Shown: positions 24,428 through 35,199 of the stretch, piece by piece | How the letters are laid out: each line of letters starts with the position of its first letter | Numbering within the stretch: the stretch's first letter is position 1 | Assembly (NCBI RefSeq): GCF_022227845.1 | Contig: NZ_JAJNQN010000010.1 | Location: forward strand, 60,951-124,950 | Length of the DNA: 64,000 nucleotides | Source: Ectothiorhodospira lacustris | Lineage (GTDB): Bacteria; Pseudomonadota; Gammaproteobacteria; Ectothiorhodospirales; Ectothiorhodospiraceae | Reading direction: 5' to 3' | Position numbers and translations under genes: made by a program | Notes under the pieces: model-generated | What the model saw: the letters and a program-made list of their open reading frames with translations, nothing else | What the model was told of the DNA's origin: nothing | The model's database searches: none

Positions 24428-25150
24428 ATGGCTGATAAAAACATACCCGAAACCAGTAACAAGGCGTCCGAAGCGTTGCCTCGCCCTGTTGACAGTGGGG
24501 CATCGGGCTCGCGCGGGGTGCATCCTGGTCGAAGACGGTTTGCCTTGGCCGCCGGTTCGACCTCGGTGCTCTTCGCTCTGGTCAACAAGCCGGTCTTGGG
24601 GGCGTGGGCCTGTGTTGCCGATACACCCTCCGGTTTCGACTCGCTGAAAGCCAGTGGTCGCAAGGGAGATCGGGAAAATTTGCTGTGTGGCAAATCACCC
24701 GGGTACTGGGGGAATGCCGCTCAGGTTAAGGGGGCATCTTCTCCTGAACTGGGTAGGCTATTCACCGAGGTGTTCGCATCCGCAAATCATTTTCAGGTTG
24801 TGGGAAATGTTCGTGATGCGGATTTAAGGATCAGTGCCTTGACGCTCGGGGATGTTGTATCCAGACATCAGCACAAGAAGCAGTCGTTTCGTGATCCTGA
24901 CAATCTTGCTCGTGCATTTGTGGCGGCGTATATGAACGCCATGACATGGCCGGGCACGTATCCTTTGAGTCCACGCCATGTGGTATCGATGTGGCAGGAG
25001 CTTGATGGAACGGGTGTGTATATGGTCAGGCCCGGGGTATCCTGGGATAGGGCCCGCGTGAAGGAATATCTCGAATCAACATACGAAAGGACTGTCTGGA
25101 TTGACGATGCCGATGAGTTTTTTGATGTCTCGGACGGTTCTCCGGACTGA
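24428..25150 (+). CDS. Exported protein with Tat-like signal and PGYW motif, HPr-rel-A cassette
   Basis: A 240-residue protein. After a polar ~33-residue leader comes RRRFALAAGSTS (residues 35-46), a twin-arginine-like signal, then a hydrophobic run ending in GAWA. Residues 87-96 read CGKSPGYWGN, like the C-x-P-G-Y/F-W-K-N element of several secreted proteins, and residues 160-171 read LARAFVAAYMNA, matching their usual second conserved helix. The tail is acidic (DDADEFFDVSDGSPD). GCGAGG lies about 9 bases before the ATG. It is the first gene after the sigma-54 promoter and is followed 2 bases later by a PqqD-like gene, so it may be the substrate or product of the cassette. Function unknown. 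Confidence 0.75.
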   Translation: MADKNIPETSNKASEALPRPVDSGASGSRGVHPGRRRFALAAGSTSVLFALVNKPVLGAWACVADTPSGFDSLKASGRKGDRENLLCGKSPGYWGNAAQVKGASSPELGRLFTEVFASANHFQVVGNVRDADLRISALTLGDVVSRHQHKKQSFRDPDNLARAFVAAYMNAMTWPGTYPLSPRHVVSMWQELDGTGVYMVRPGVSWDRARVKEYLESTYERTVWIDDADEFFDVSDGSPD

Positions 25151-25152
25151 CC

Positions 25153-25461
25153 TTGGAGATTGATCGCGCAGACGTTATCGCCTGGCAATTGCATCCTGCA
25201 GGCGTGATCGTTCGAACCCTGGATGATGGCGCGGCCGTCTTTCATCAGGGTTCCGGTGACGTCTACGTTCTGTCCCGTCTTCACGGTGAGGTGCTGGAGC
25301 ATCTGGCGGCGGGGCGCGGCGATTTCAGGGCATTGTTGCAGTTTTTTGACCTCGACACCGAGCCCTCCGGACCCGAAGATCTCCGATGCAAAATCCAGGA
25401 AGCGTTGTATCAGGTCATGTCCACCCTGGAGAGCATGCAGCTGGTGGGGCGGGTGGCATAG
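25153..25461 (+). CDS. PqqD-like peptide chaperone, HPr-rel-A system
   Basis: A 102-residue protein of the PqqD fold (winged-helix RiPP recognition element): VIAWQLHPAGVIVRTLDDGAAVFHQGSGDVYVLSRLHGEVLEHLAAG, then LLQFFDLDTEP. PqqD-type proteins bind leader peptides and present them to modifying enzymes. The likely start is a TTG 2 bases after the stop of the exported-protein gene; no upstream ATG fits. The kinase gene follows within 14 bases. It matches the PqqD-family chaperone of the HPr-rel-A system known from exosortase-carrying genomes. Its client is unknown; the exported protein just upstream is the obvious candidate. Confidence 0.78.
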   Translation: MEIDRADVIAWQLHPAGVIVRTLDDGAAVFHQGSGDVYVLSRLHGEVLEHLAAGRGDFRALLQFFDLDTEPSGPEDLRCKIQEALYQVMSTLESMQLVGRVA

Positions 25462-25475
25462 AAACCTCTCCGCTG

Positions 25476-26387
25476 ATGGATGGCGTGGGCGATATCCCGG
25501 CACGTGACTTCAGGGCGCTGGTGGCCGATGCCGGTGTCATCATTCGTTTCGGGCGTTTTGCCTTTCGTCTTCGATCCCCCGTCGAACATTTGGCCGATGA
25601 AGTGCATCGGATGTACCGGTATCATCCGGTGAGCCTGGAAGGGTTTGCCGACTTTCATGTGGAAGTGAGGCCGCCCCGTACCCTGAGGCGATGGTTCGGC
25701 AAGCAGCTCGAATTCCATGTGGATGGCAGCTCATCTTTCTTCCCTTTGCCCCATGCGCAGGCCTTTCCGTTGTTGGAATGGGGGCTCAACTGGTGTGTCC
25801 ACGATGCGGTAAAGGATTGCCTGATACTTCATGCTGCCGTGGTGGAAAAGGACGGCAAGGCCCTGTTGATTCCCGCGCCGCCGGGTTCCGGCAAGAGCAC
25901 CCTGGTGGCCGGGCTGGTGCATCAAGGCTGGCGGTTGCTGTCGGATGAGCTGGCGCCGTTGGCCCTGGACGGACTCAGCGTTGAAGGGCTGGCGCGCCCG
26001 ATCAGTCTGAAGAATGATTCCATCGACCTGATCAAGGGACTGGTGGGGGAAGATGCGTTCAGTGAGACCGTGCGGGACACCGTGAAGGGTTCGGTGGCGC
26101 TGATGCGTCCACCCCGGGAGAGCGTGCTGTCCGTGCGGCGGCCGGCAACCCCGGCGGCGGTGATCTTTCCGAAATTCACCCGTGGCGCCCGGCCCGTCAG
26201 TCAAGGGCTGGGGCAGGGGGCTGGGTTTGCGTTGCTGATGGAGAGCGCCTTCAATTTCTCCGTCCTGCGTCGGCGCGGCTTTGAGGCGTTGGCTGATCTT
26301 GTGGCGCGGTGCGAGTGCTACGAGATCGGCTACGGCAGCCTCGATGAGGGTATGCAGTTGGTGGAGGACATCCATGCCGCTGCCTGA
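25476..26387 (+). CDS. HprK-related kinase A
   Basis: A 303-residue protein of the HPr kinase/phosphorylase-like fold. Residues 118-123 (LHAAVV) precede the Walker A loop APPGSGKST (134-142). SDELAPLALDG (156-166) supplies the acidic residues downstream of the P-loop, followed by RPISLKN. It lacks the N-terminal domain of true HprK and the HPr partner is absent, so it is not a PTS regulator. Related kinases in lasso-peptide clusters phosphorylate the precursor. The ATG at 25476 lies 14 bases after the PqqD stop, and the gene overlaps the next by 14 bases. Substrate unknown. Confidence 0.85.
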   Translation: MDGVGDIPARDFRALVADAGVIIRFGRFAFRLRSPVEHLADEVHRMYRYHPVSLEGFADFHVEVRPPRTLRRWFGKQLEFHVDGSSSFFPLPHAQAFPLLEWGLNWCVHDAVKDCLILHAAVVEKDGKALLIPAPPGSGKSTLVAGLVHQGWRLLSDELAPLALDGLSVEGLARPISLKNDSIDLIKGLVGEDAFSETVRDTVKGSVALMRPPRESVLSVRRPATPAAVIFPKFTRGARPVSQGLGQGAGFALLMESAFNFSVLRRRGFEALADLVARCECYEIGYGSLDEGMQLVEDIHAAA

Positions 26388-27462
26388 TGCCCTCGATTCA
26401 GGGAAGGGTCTGCTCGTGTCCGGGGTGCTCAATCCCGAGGCCTTGGGAGCCCTTTCTCCCGGTCAGTGGGATGTACTGATCAGGCAGGCCCGTCTGAGCC
26501 GATTGCTCGGTAGGCTGGCGATGCGCTTCAATGAGTGCGGACTGCTGGCGTCCGTGCCCGTCGGTCCCCGTCAGCATCTGGAATGGGCCATTGCCCGGGT
26601 GAATACCCAGACGGAGGAACTGCGGTGGGAGCTGTCCTGTATCGAAGAGGCGTTGGCCGGACTGGATGTGCCGGTCATCCTGCTCAAGGGGGCGGCCTAC
26701 CATGTGGCCGATCTGGCATTTGCCCGGGGGCGTCTGTTTGGTGACATCGACATCATGGTGGCGCCGGAGTCTCTGCCGCGGGTGGAGGCGGCGTTGATGC
26801 TCAAGGGCTGGGCGAACAGCCATCATGATGCCTATGACCAGCGCTATTACCGTGAATGGATGCATGAGTTGCCGCCCATGCAGCATATCCGTCGTGGCAC
26901 GACTCTTGACGTCCATCACTCGATTCTTCCTCCCACGGCCCGGCTGAAGACCCGCCCTGGGCTGCTGATGGACGCTGCGGTGACTATTGAGGGCTGCTTC
27001 TTCAAGGTGCTGGCGCCGGAAGACAGGGTGCTGCACAGCGCGACGCATCTGTTCTTTTCCGAGGGTGAGATGGCTGGCGGGCTCAGGGATCTGCTGGACC
27101 TGGACGGGATGGTCCGGGGGTTCTCGGGGGGCGAGGACTGGCAGCGGTTGTTGCGGCGGGCGGCTGAGACCGGGCTGGAGCGCCCGCTGTTCATGGCGCT
27201 GCATTATCTTGATCATCTGGTGGGTACGCCTGTCCCCGGAGATGTGCTTGATCAGGTGCGACACCATTATCCGGCGGGGTTGGCGGGGGCGGTACTGGAC
27301 TGGGGGATGCAGGTATCCCTGGCGCCTTCGGACACCCTGGATCGGGGTGTCCTGCAGCGTCTGAGTGAATGGTTGCTGATAGTCCGGGGTCACTGGCAGA
27401 AGATGCCCCTGCACCTGCTGATGATGCACCTGGGCAGGAAGGCCCTCGTCCGGCAGTCCTGA
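26374..27462 (+). CDS. NTP_transf_5-type nucleotidyltransferase, HPr-rel-A cassette
   Basis: A 362-residue protein with a nucleotidyltransferase core: VILLKGAAYHV (residues 101-111) and GRLFGDIDIMV (119-129), where G-x-x-x-GDID is the metal-binding signature, then TTLDVHHSIL. The C-terminal half is helical (VLHSATHLFF, LRDLLDLDGMV). Its ATG overlaps the kinase stop by 14 bases with GGAGG upstream, so expression is coupled. Nucleotidyltransferases of this family also accompany HprK-like kinases in lasso-peptide clusters, which supports a shared modification chemistry. It ends the cassette and converges with galE. Confidence 0.8.
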   Translation: MPLPDALDSGKGLLVSGVLNPEALGALSPGQWDVLIRQARLSRLLGRLAMRFNECGLLASVPVGPRQHLEWAIARVNTQTEELRWELSCIEEALAGLDVPVILLKGAAYHVADLAFARGRLFGDIDIMVAPESLPRVEAALMLKGWANSHHDAYDQRYYREWMHELPPMQHIRRGTTLDVHHSILPPTARLKTRPGLLMDAAVTIEGCFFKVLAPEDRVLHSATHLFFSEGEMAGGLRDLLDLDGMVRGFSGGEDWQRLLRRAAETGLERPLFMALHYLDHLVGTPVPGDVLDQVRHHYPAGLAGAVLDWGMQVSLAPSDTLDRGVLQRLSEWLLIVRGHWQKMPLHLLMMHLGRKALVRQS

Positions 27463-27463
27463 G

Positions 27464-27483
27464 GGCCTGGCCCAAGCCGGGCC
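27464..27483. terminator. Hairpin between convergent genes
   Basis: GGCCTGGC-CCAA-GCCGGGCC forms an 8-bp stem with one G-U pair and a 4-base loop between the nucleotidyltransferase stop and the galE stop. There is no strong T tract, so termination is only possible. Confidence 0.35.
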
Positions 27484-27488
27484 TGTCT

Positions 27489-28472
27489 TCAGTAGCGCGG
27501 TGCCCGTTCCCAATCCAGCGAGGTTTGGGTGATGAACGCCAGGTCGTCGTGCCGCGGGGTCCAGCCCAGTGTGGTGCGGATTCGGTCCGCCGCGGCCACC
27601 AGGCTGGGCGGGTCGCCGGCGCGGCGCGGTTCTTCCCGGATGTCCAGCGGCTTGCCGTTCAGGCGCCCCACCGTATCCAGCACTTCTCTGACGCTCAGCC
27701 CGTGGCCGTAGCCCACGTTGAAGGTGTCCGATTCGCCTCCGGCGCGGAGGTAGCCCAGGGCCTTGAGGTGGGCGGCGGCCAGGTCGCTGACGTGGATGTA
27801 GTCACGCACCCCGGTGCCGTCGGGGGTGGGGTAGTCGGTGCCGAAGACCGAGACATGGGGTCGTTTGCCCACGGCGGCTTCGCAGGCCACCTTGACCAGC
27901 AGGGTGGCCTTTGCCGTGGACTGGCCGATGCGGCCTTCCGGGTCCGAGCCGGCGACGTTGAAGTAGCGCAGGATGACGTGGCGCAGATCACAGGCGGCGG
28001 AGAGATCCCGGAGCATCCATTCGCTCATGAGCTTGGAGGTGCCGTAGGGGTTGATGGGGGCGGTGGGGCTGTCTTCCCGGGCGATGCCGTCGCGGGGGAT
28101 GCCGTAGACGGCGGCGGTGGAGGAGAAGACGAAATTCTTTACACCGGCCCGGGCGGAGCATTCCAGCAGGTTGCGGGTGCCGCAGGTGTTGTTGCCGTAG
28201 TATTTGAGCGGATCGGCGACGGATTCGGGGACGATGGTGTGGGCGGCGAAGTGCATGACGGTGTCGATGTCATGCTCATGCAGGATGCGGCTGACCAGCG
28301 CCTTGTCGGCGACGTCGCCGATGATCAGTTCGCCCTGGGTGACGGCGTCGGCGAAGCCGGTGGAGAGGTTGTCCAGGACGATGACGCGTTCACCGGCCTC
28401 GGCCAGCATCAGGGCGGTGTGGCTGCCGATGTAGCCGGCGCCGCCGGTGACCAGGATGGGTTTGTTTGACAT
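27489..28472 (-). CDS. galE: UDP-glucose 4-epimerase
   Basis: A 327-residue extended SDR enzyme converting UDP-glucose and UDP-galactose (or the N-acetyl forms). The NAD motif GGAGYIGSHT sits at residues 10-19, followed by DNLSTGF, the active-site FSSTAAVYG, the YxxxK pair in NPYGTSKLMSEW and VILRYFNVAGSDPEGRIG. The C-terminus (RRAGDPPSLVAAADR, LGWTPRHDDL) is typical of GalE. It lies 15 bases after ugd on the same strand, so both feed UDP-sugars to the nearby polysaccharide genes. Confidence 0.93.
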   Translation of the reverse strand: MSNKPILVTGGAGYIGSHTALMLAEAGERVIVLDNLSTGFADAVTQGELIIGDVADKALVSRILHEHDIDTVMHFAAHTIVPESVADPLKYYGNNTCGTRNLLECSARAGVKNFVFSSTAAVYGIPRDGIAREDSPTAPINPYGTSKLMSEWMLRDLSAACDLRHVILRYFNVAGSDPEGRIGQSTAKATLLVKVACEAAVGKRPHVSVFGTDYPTPDGTGVRDYIHVSDLAAAHLKALGYLRAGGESDTFNVGYGHGLSVREVLDTVGRLNGKPLDIREEPRRAGDPPSLVAAADRIRTTLGWTPRHDDLAFITQTSLDWERAPRY

Positions 28473-28487
28473 GGTGATCCCTCGGGC

Positions 28488-29825
28488 TCAGGCCTGGATG
28501 GACCGGCCTCGGCCGATGGCGTAATAGGCAAACCCCATGTCTTCCAGGTGCCGCGGCTCGTAGAGGTTGCGACCGTCAAAGATGGTCGGGGTCTTGAGCT
28601 GCTTGCGGATCAGGTCGAAGTCCGGGCTGCGGAAGACGTTCCACTCGGTGACGATGGCCAGCGCGTCGGCACCTGCCAGGGCCTCTTCGTGGTCTTCGCA
28701 CAGGGTCAGGTTCGGGCGTTCACCATAGAGGCGGGCGCATTCTTCCATGGCCACCGGGTCGTGGGCGCGAACGTGGACGCCGGCATCCCACAGGGCTTCC
28801 ATCAGGGTGCGGCTGGAGGCTTCGCGCATGTCATCCGTGTTGGGTTTGAAGGAAAGGCCCCACAGGGCGATGGTGCGGCCCTTGAGGTCGCCGTTGAAAT
28901 GGGCGCGGATCTTGTCGAACAGGCGCTCTTTTTGGCGCTCGTTTACGTCTTCCACGGCGGCCAGCAGTTGAGCCTTGAAGCCCACCTGGCGGGCGGTGCG
29001 TTCCAGGGCCTTCACGTCCTTGGGAAAGCAGGAGCCGCCGTAACCGCAGCCGGGGTAGATAAAGTGGTAGCCGATGCGCGGGTCGGAGCCGATGCCCTGG
29101 CGCACGTGCTCGATGTCGGCGCCCAGCTTTTCCGCCAGGTTGGCCAGTTCGTTCATGAAGCTGATCTTGGTAGCCAGCATGGCGTTGGCGGCGTATTTGG
29201 TCAGCTCTGCAGAGCGGATGTCCATGGCCATGACCCGGTCATGGTTGCGGTTAAAGGGGGCATAGAGGGCGCGCATGAGTTCGGCGGTGCGCGGGTTGTC
29301 GGTGCCGACGATGATGCGGTCGGGCTTCATGAAGTCGTCGATGGCGGCCCCTTCCTTGAGGAATTCCGGGTTGGAGACCACGTCGAAGTCCACCTGGGAG
29401 CTGCGTTGGGCCAGGGTGTCGGTGATGGCCGCCTTGACCTTGTCGGCGGTGCCCACGGGGACGGTGGACTTGTTCACCACGATGCGGTACTCGCTCATGT
29501 TGTCGGCAATGGCGTGGGCGACGGCGAGGACGTGGCTCAGATCGGCGGAGCCGTCCTCGTCGGGCGGGGTGCCCACGGCGATGAACTGGAACAGGCCGTG
29601 TTTGACGCCTTCTGCCGGGTCCAGGGTGAAGGAGAGGCGTCCGGCGGCGGTGTTTTCGGTCACCAGGTCTTCTAGGCCGGGCTCGTAGATGGGGATTTCG
29701 CCGCGCTTGAGGCGCTCGATTTTGTCGGGGTCGATATCCACGCACAGGACGTGGTTGCCCACTTCCGCCAGGCAGGCGCCCGTGACCAGTCCTACATAGC
29801 CGGAGCCGTATATGGTGACCTTCAT
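28488..29825 (-). CDS. ugd: UDP-glucose 6-dehydrogenase
   Basis: A 445-residue two-domain dehydrogenase that oxidises UDP-glucose to UDP-glucuronate with 2 NAD+. It has the N-terminal Rossmann motif [45 protein letters not shown] and the catalytic Cys266 in [13 protein letters not shown]. The C-terminal UDP-binding domain shows [17 protein letters not shown]. It is directly upstream of galE, and no other gene separates it from the repeat patch. UDP-glucuronate would explain the uronate-type lyase-like proteins in this locus. Confidence 0.95.
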   Translation of the reverse strand: MKVTIYGSGYVGLVTGACLAEVGNHVLCVDIDPDKIERLKRGEIPIYEPGLEDLVTENTAAGRLSFTLDPAEGVKHGLFQFIAVGTPPDEDGSADLSHVLAVAHAIADNMSEYRIVVNKSTVPVGTADKVKAAITDTLAQRSSQVDFDVVSNPEFLKEGAAIDDFMKPDRIIVGTDNPRTAELMRALYAPFNRNHDRVMAMDIRSAELTKYAANAMLATKISFMNELANLAEKLGADIEHVRQGIGSDPRIGYHFIYPGCGYGGSCFPKDVKALERTARQVGFKAQLLAAVEDVNERQKERLFDKIRAHFNGDLKGRTIALWGLSFKPNTDDMREASSRTLMEALWDAGVHVRAHDPVAMEECARLYGERPNLTLCEDHEEALAGADALAIVTEWNVFRSPDFDLIRKQLKTPTIFDGRNLYEPRHLEDMGFAYYAIGRGRSIQA

Positions 29826-30259
<434 letters not shown>

Positions 30260-30288
30260 TTGACAGCGGGGGCGCTCATGCGAATAAT
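30260..30288 (+). promoter_or_regulatory. Strong sigma-70 promoter of the tRNA-tuf operon
   Basis: TTGACA (30260-30265), a 17-base spacer and AATAAT (30283-30288) make a near-consensus promoter. Start near 30295, about 10 bases before tRNA-Tyr. A GC-rich discriminator (CACCGG) follows, typical of stable-RNA promoters under stringent control. Confidence 0.8.
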
Positions 30289-30305
30289 CACCGGCTTTCA
30301 CCCCT

Positions 30306-30390
<85 letters not shown>

Positions 30391-30553
30391 GATTCCTGGT
30401 TCCGGCGTTTATCCACTACATTAAGGTGTGAGCGCCGGGTTTCCTTCCTGAGTAAGGGGAGGATGAGGTGTTTTACTTGGCGTCCCGTGTCCCGTTTTTT
30501 TGGGCGGGTGCCGGCAAGGCGACTGAGTGGCGCTACCGGCAGTGCGGGGTTCC

Positions 30554-30627
30554 GCGGGTGTAGTTCAACGGTAGAACCTCAGCCTTCCAAGCTGATGATG
30601 TGGGTTCGATTCCCATCACCCGCTCCA
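30554..30627 (+). tRNA. glyT: tRNA-Gly (TCC)
   Basis: Acceptor stem GCGGGTG/CACCCGC, anticodon TCC at 30586-30588 in a seven-base loop CTTCCAA, GGTTCGATTCC T-arm, and encoded CCA. It is second in the tRNA-tuf operon; 163 bases separate it from tRNA-Tyr, with no gene recognised between. Confidence 0.95.
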
Positions 30628-30651
30628 ACAGCATCAGTGTTATAGAGTCAG

Positions 30652-30727
<76 letters not shown>

Positions 30728-30773
30728 TTGTCTATTTTGTGTAAAGCAAGAACTTCAGCCGGGGTGCTAGACC

Positions 30774-31964
<1,191 letters not shown>

Positions 31965-32098
31965 GCAGTAAGAAGTACTGGCGGAGTCATCCGCCGAGGC
32001 GATACAATCGTCCAGCTGGAACGGCTTGAGTTCGGCGCCCGTCGGAAGGCGGGTGCCGGGTTTGAATCAGAAGGCGGTTCGCTTGTATCGGTTGTTAC

Positions 32099-32174
<76 letters not shown>

Positions 32175-32219
32175 TCTCTCGCAGGCAGTTGCGATTGCAC
32201 CCGGGTCAAGTTCTATCCC

Positions 32220-32588
32220 ATGGCAGGTAAAGCGGAAGTAGAAGGTGCCGGTTTCGATACCGTCAAGCTGCTGGTAGCCGTCGGGCTGCTGGTGGCGGGC
32301 GTCATCGGCTTTTATTGGTTCTCGGATGGGTCAACACTCCTCCGTGTTCTGGGCCTGCTGGCAATCAGCGGGGTGGCGGTGGGTATCGTGTTTACCACTG
32401 CCAAGGGTCGGACGCTGGCGGGTTTCCTCCAGGATTCGCGCACCGAAGTGCGCAAGATGGTCTGGCCCACCCGGGTCGAGACCTTGCAGACCTCTCTGGT
32501 CGTCCTGGCGGTGACTATCCTTGTGGCGATCATGCTGTGGCTGATCGATATGCTGCTGGGGTGGTCGATTCGCGAATTCATCCGCTGA
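32220..32588 (+). CDS. secE: Preprotein translocase subunit SecE
   Basis: A 122-residue membrane protein with three helices (LLVAVGLLVAGVIGFYWF, LLRVLGLLAISGVAVGIVF, and the C-terminal VVLAVTILVAIMLWLIDMLL). The conserved amphipathic segment FLQDSRTEVRKMVWPTRVETLQT sits before the last helix. SecE clamps SecY in the SecYEG channel. The ATG at 32220 is favoured by family alignment; an earlier in-frame start runs into the tRNA. nusG follows 17 bases later. Confidence 0.95.
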   Translation: MAGKAEVEGAGFDTVKLLVAVGLLVAGVIGFYWFSDGSTLLRVLGLLAISGVAVGIVFTTAKGRTLAGFLQDSRTEVRKMVWPTRVETLQTSLVVLAVTILVAIMLWLIDMLLGWSIREFIR

Positions 32589-32605
32589 GCAATTAGGAAG
32601 TCAAG

Positions 32606-33139
32606 ATGGCCCTGCGTTGGTATGTCGTGCATGCATATTCCGGTTTTGAGAACCAGGTGAAGCGCTCCCTCAAGGAGCGCATTACCCGTTTTGACATGCA
32701 GGACAAGTTCGGGGACATCCTCGTGCCCACCGAGGAAGTGGTGGAAATGCGCGACGGACAGAAGCGCAAGAGTGAGCGCAAGTTCTTCCCCGGGTATGTC
32801 CTGGTCCAGATGGAAATGGATGAAGATACCTGGCACCTCGTCAAGAGCGTGCCCAAGGTGCTGGGTTTCATCGGCGCCAACGCCGATCGTCCCACGCCGA
32901 TTTCGGACAAGGAGGCCGATGTCATTCTGCAGCGTATGCAGGAAGGCGCGGAAAAGCCGCGTCCCAAGGTCTTGTTCGAGCCCGGCGAAGTGGTCCGGGT
33001 TACCGATGGTCCCTTCAACGACTTCAATGCCGTCGTCGAAGAGGTCAACTACGACAAGAACCGCCTGCTGGTGGCTGTGCAGATTTTTGGCCGCTCCACG
33101 CCCGTGGAGCTGGAGTTCCATCAGGTCGAGAAGGTATAG
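32606..33139 (+). CDS. nusG: Transcription termination/antitermination factor NusG
   Basis: A 177-residue protein with the NGN domain ([49 protein letters not shown]) and a C-terminal KOW domain ([48 protein letters not shown]). It binds RNA polymerase and links it to Rho or ribosomal S10. It forms the usual secE-nusG pair; a strong hairpin follows before rplK. Confidence 0.97.
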   Translation: MALRWYVVHAYSGFENQVKRSLKERITRFDMQDKFGDILVPTEEVVEMRDGQKRKSERKFFPGYVLVQMEMDEDTWHLVKSVPKVLGFIGANADRPTPISDKEADVILQRMQEGAEKPRPKVLFEPGEVVRVTDGPFNDFNAVVEEVNYDKNRLLVAVQIFGRSTPVELEFHQVEKV

Positions 33140-33160
33140 ATCTGCTGGAATTACCGAATT

Positions 33161-33198
33161 GCGGCAGGACCCGGGGAGCCCTGGGTCCTGCCGCTTTT
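33161..33198 (+). terminator. Intrinsic terminator/attenuator between nusG and rplK
   Basis: GCGGCAGGACCC (33161-33172) pairs perfectly with GGGTCCTGCCGC (33183-33194), followed by TTTT. A 12-bp GC stem with a T run should stop or attenuate transcription before the rplKAJL genes. No obvious promoter is seen in the 45 bases before rplK. Confidence 0.75.
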
Positions 33199-33247
33199 CC
33201 TCAGGGGAGCCGAAAGGCGCTAGCACCCACACTCAGGAGTTCATGTC

Positions 33248-33679
33248 ATGGCTAAGAAGATCGAAGCTTACATCAAGCTTCAGGTGGCCGCCGGTAAGGC
33301 CAACCCCAGTCCCCCCGTCGGCCCCGCACTGGGTCAGCGCGGTGTGAACATCATGGAATTCTGTAAGGCCTTCAATGCCCAGACGCAGAGTCTGGAGCCG
33401 GGTCTGCCGATTCCTGTGGTGATCACCGTCTATTCCGACCGCTCCTTCACCTTCATCACCAAGACCCCGCCGGCCTCCGTGCTGCTGCGCAAGGCCGCTG
33501 GTGTGCCCAAGGGTTCCGCCACGCCCAATACCGTCAAGGTGGGCAAGGTGACCCGTGAGCAGGTGGAAGAAGTTGCCCGTACCAAGATGCCCGATCTGAC
33601 CGCCGCAGATATGGAAGCCGCCGTGCGTTCCATCGCCGGCAGTGCGCGCAGTATGGGTCTTGACGTGGAGGGCGTGTGA
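33248..33679 (+). CDS. rplK: 50S ribosomal protein L11
   Basis: A 143-residue protein: N-terminal [35 protein letters not shown], then [22 protein letters not shown] and C-terminal [27 protein letters not shown]. It builds the GTPase-associated centre. One base separates its stop from the rplA start, the classic L11-L1 unit that L1 represses by binding the leader in other bacteria. Confidence 0.97.
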   Translation: MAKKIEAYIKLQVAAGKANPSPPVGPALGQRGVNIMEFCKAFNAQTQSLEPGLPIPVVITVYSDRSFTFITKTPPASVLLRKAAGVPKGSATPNTVKVGKVTREQVEEVARTKMPDLTAADMEAAVRSIAGSARSMGLDVEGV

Positions 33680-33680
33680 G

Positions 33681-34376
33681 ATGGCAAAGCTGAGCAAGCG
33701 CATGCGGGCGATCCGCGAAAAGGTTGAGCCCGGCAAGATGTATCCGTTGTCCGATGCCCTTCATCTGCTGAAGGATACGGCTTCCGCCAAGTTCAGTGAA
33801 TCCGTGGACGTGGCCGTGAACCTGGGCGTGGACCCGCGTAAGTCCGACCAGGTGGTGCGTGGTTCCACCGTGCTGCCCAACGGCACCGGCAAGACCGTGC
33901 GCGTGGCCGTGTTCACCCAGGGTGCCAATGCCGACGCCGCCCGTGAAGCCGGTGCCGACATCGTGGGCATGGATGATCTGGCCGCCGAAGTGAAGGCCGG
34001 CAATCTGAACTTTGATGTGGTGATCGCCAGCCCCGACGCCATGCGTGTGGTGGGGCAGTTGGGCCAGATCCTGGGTCCCCGCGGCCTGATGCCGAACCCC
34101 AAGGTGGGTACGGTGGCTGCCGACGTGGCGGGTGCGGTGAGAAATGCCAAGGCCGGTCAGGTGCGTTACCGCACGGACAAGGGCGGTATCATTCACTGCA
34201 CCATCGGCAACGTGAGCTTTGAGCCCAAGGCGCTGGAAGAAAACCTGATGGCGCTGTTGGGCGATCTGATGAAGGCCAAGCCGGCTGCCGCCAAGGGTGT
34301 GTACATGAAGCGGGTGACCGTTTCCACCACCATGGGTCCCGGGTTGCCGGTGGATCAGGGTTCCCTGTCGCTGTAA
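33681..34376 (+). CDS. rplA: 50S ribosomal protein L1
   Basis: A 231-residue protein with [62 protein letters not shown] and the C-terminal [16 protein letters not shown]. It forms the mobile L1 stalk and is the autogenous repressor of rplKA in E. coli. The ATG at 33681 fits the family; an upstream in-frame start overlaps rplK. Confidence 0.97.
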   Translation: MAKLSKRMRAIREKVEPGKMYPLSDALHLLKDTASAKFSESVDVAVNLGVDPRKSDQVVRGSTVLPNGTGKTVRVAVFTQGANADAAREAGADIVGMDDLAAEVKAGNLNFDVVIASPDAMRVVGQLGQILGPRGLMPNPKVGTVAADVAGAVRNAKAGQVRYRTDKGGIIHCTIGNVSFEPKALEENLMALLGDLMKAKPAAAKGVYMKRVTVSTTMGPGLPVDQGSLSL

Positions 34377-34403
34377 TACGGATTCGAAATTAGTTTGGGT
34401 GGG

Positions 34404-34500
34404 ACTGCCGGCGCAAGCCGGTATCCGTCCAAGACCGCAGGCGTCCCGGGTTGCCGGGACTTAATGGAAGCATCAGGTCCGCCTGCGCAGACGGTGTCTC
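34404..34500 (+). ncRNA. Ribosomal L10 leader
   Basis: The rplA-rplJ gap carries the hallmark paired segments CCGTCCAAGACCGCAGGCG (from 34425) and CGCCTGCGCAGACGGTGTC (to 34499), very close to the E. coli rplJ leader. A CCGGC-GCAA-GCCGG tetraloop hairpin lies just before (34408-34421). In E. coli the L10(L12)4 complex binds this leader to repress rplJL translation. The same control is likely here. Confidence 0.85.
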
Positions 34501-34620
34501 CCGATTCAGGTTCTTCCTGCTGAGGGTACGCCGTAAAGGTAGTCGAGGGTCTTACCGCTCTCGGCTTTATCACTCAGCGTCAACGGCGCAAGCCCTTGAC
34601 GTCAAACAGGAGGTATATCC

Positions 34621-35151
34621 GTGGCACTGAATCTCGAAGACAAGAAGGCGATTGTCTCTGAGGTCGCTGCGGTGGCCGCCAGTGCTTATTCAGCCGTTGC
34701 GGCTGAATATCGCGGGCTCTCCGTGGGCGAGATGACCGAACTGCGCAAGAAAGCGCGTGAGTCCGGCGTCTACCTGCGGGTGGTGAAGAATTCCCTCGCC
34801 CGTCGTGCGGTCGAGGGGACCGATTTCCAGTGCATGCAGGAAGGTATGGTCGGACCCTTGGTCCTGGCCTTCTCCCAGGAAGATCCGGGTGCTGCTGCAA
34901 GACTGGTCAAGGACTTTGCCAAGAGCCACGCGAAGCTGGAGTGCAAGATGGTGTCCGTGGGTGGACAGCTGCTGGGTCCGGGCGATCTGGATCGTCTGGC
35001 CAGCATGCCGACCCGCGACCAGGCCATCAGCCTGCTCATGGCTGTCATGAAGGCGCCGCTCGACAAGTTCGCGCGCACCCTCAACGAAGTCCCGGGCAAG
35101 TTCGTTCGCACTGTGGCCGCTATTCGCGACCAGAAACAGGCTGCTGCCTGA
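34621..35151 (+). CDS. rplJ: 50S ribosomal protein L10
   Basis: A 176-residue protein ([60 protein letters not shown]). It anchors the L7/L12 stalk through its C-terminal helix. It starts with GTG behind an ideal AGGAGGT. It is under the L10 leader and is followed by rplL. Confidence 0.97.
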   Translation: MALNLEDKKAIVSEVAAVAASAYSAVAAEYRGLSVGEMTELRKKARESGVYLRVVKNSLARRAVEGTDFQCMQEGMVGPLVLAFSQEDPGAAARLVKDFAKSHAKLECKMVSVGGQLLGPGDLDRLASMPTRDQAISLLMAVMKAPLDKFARTLNEVPGKFVRTVAAIRDQKQAAA

Positions 35152-35199
35152 GCATATTTTTGAACCGAATCGGGTATCACACCCTCTTAGGAGTTAACC

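Noticed and set aside
27369..29675. Long plus-strand frames opposite galE and ugd
   Set aside because: Gly/Val/Asp-rich shadows of well-identified enzymes; no start context or motif.
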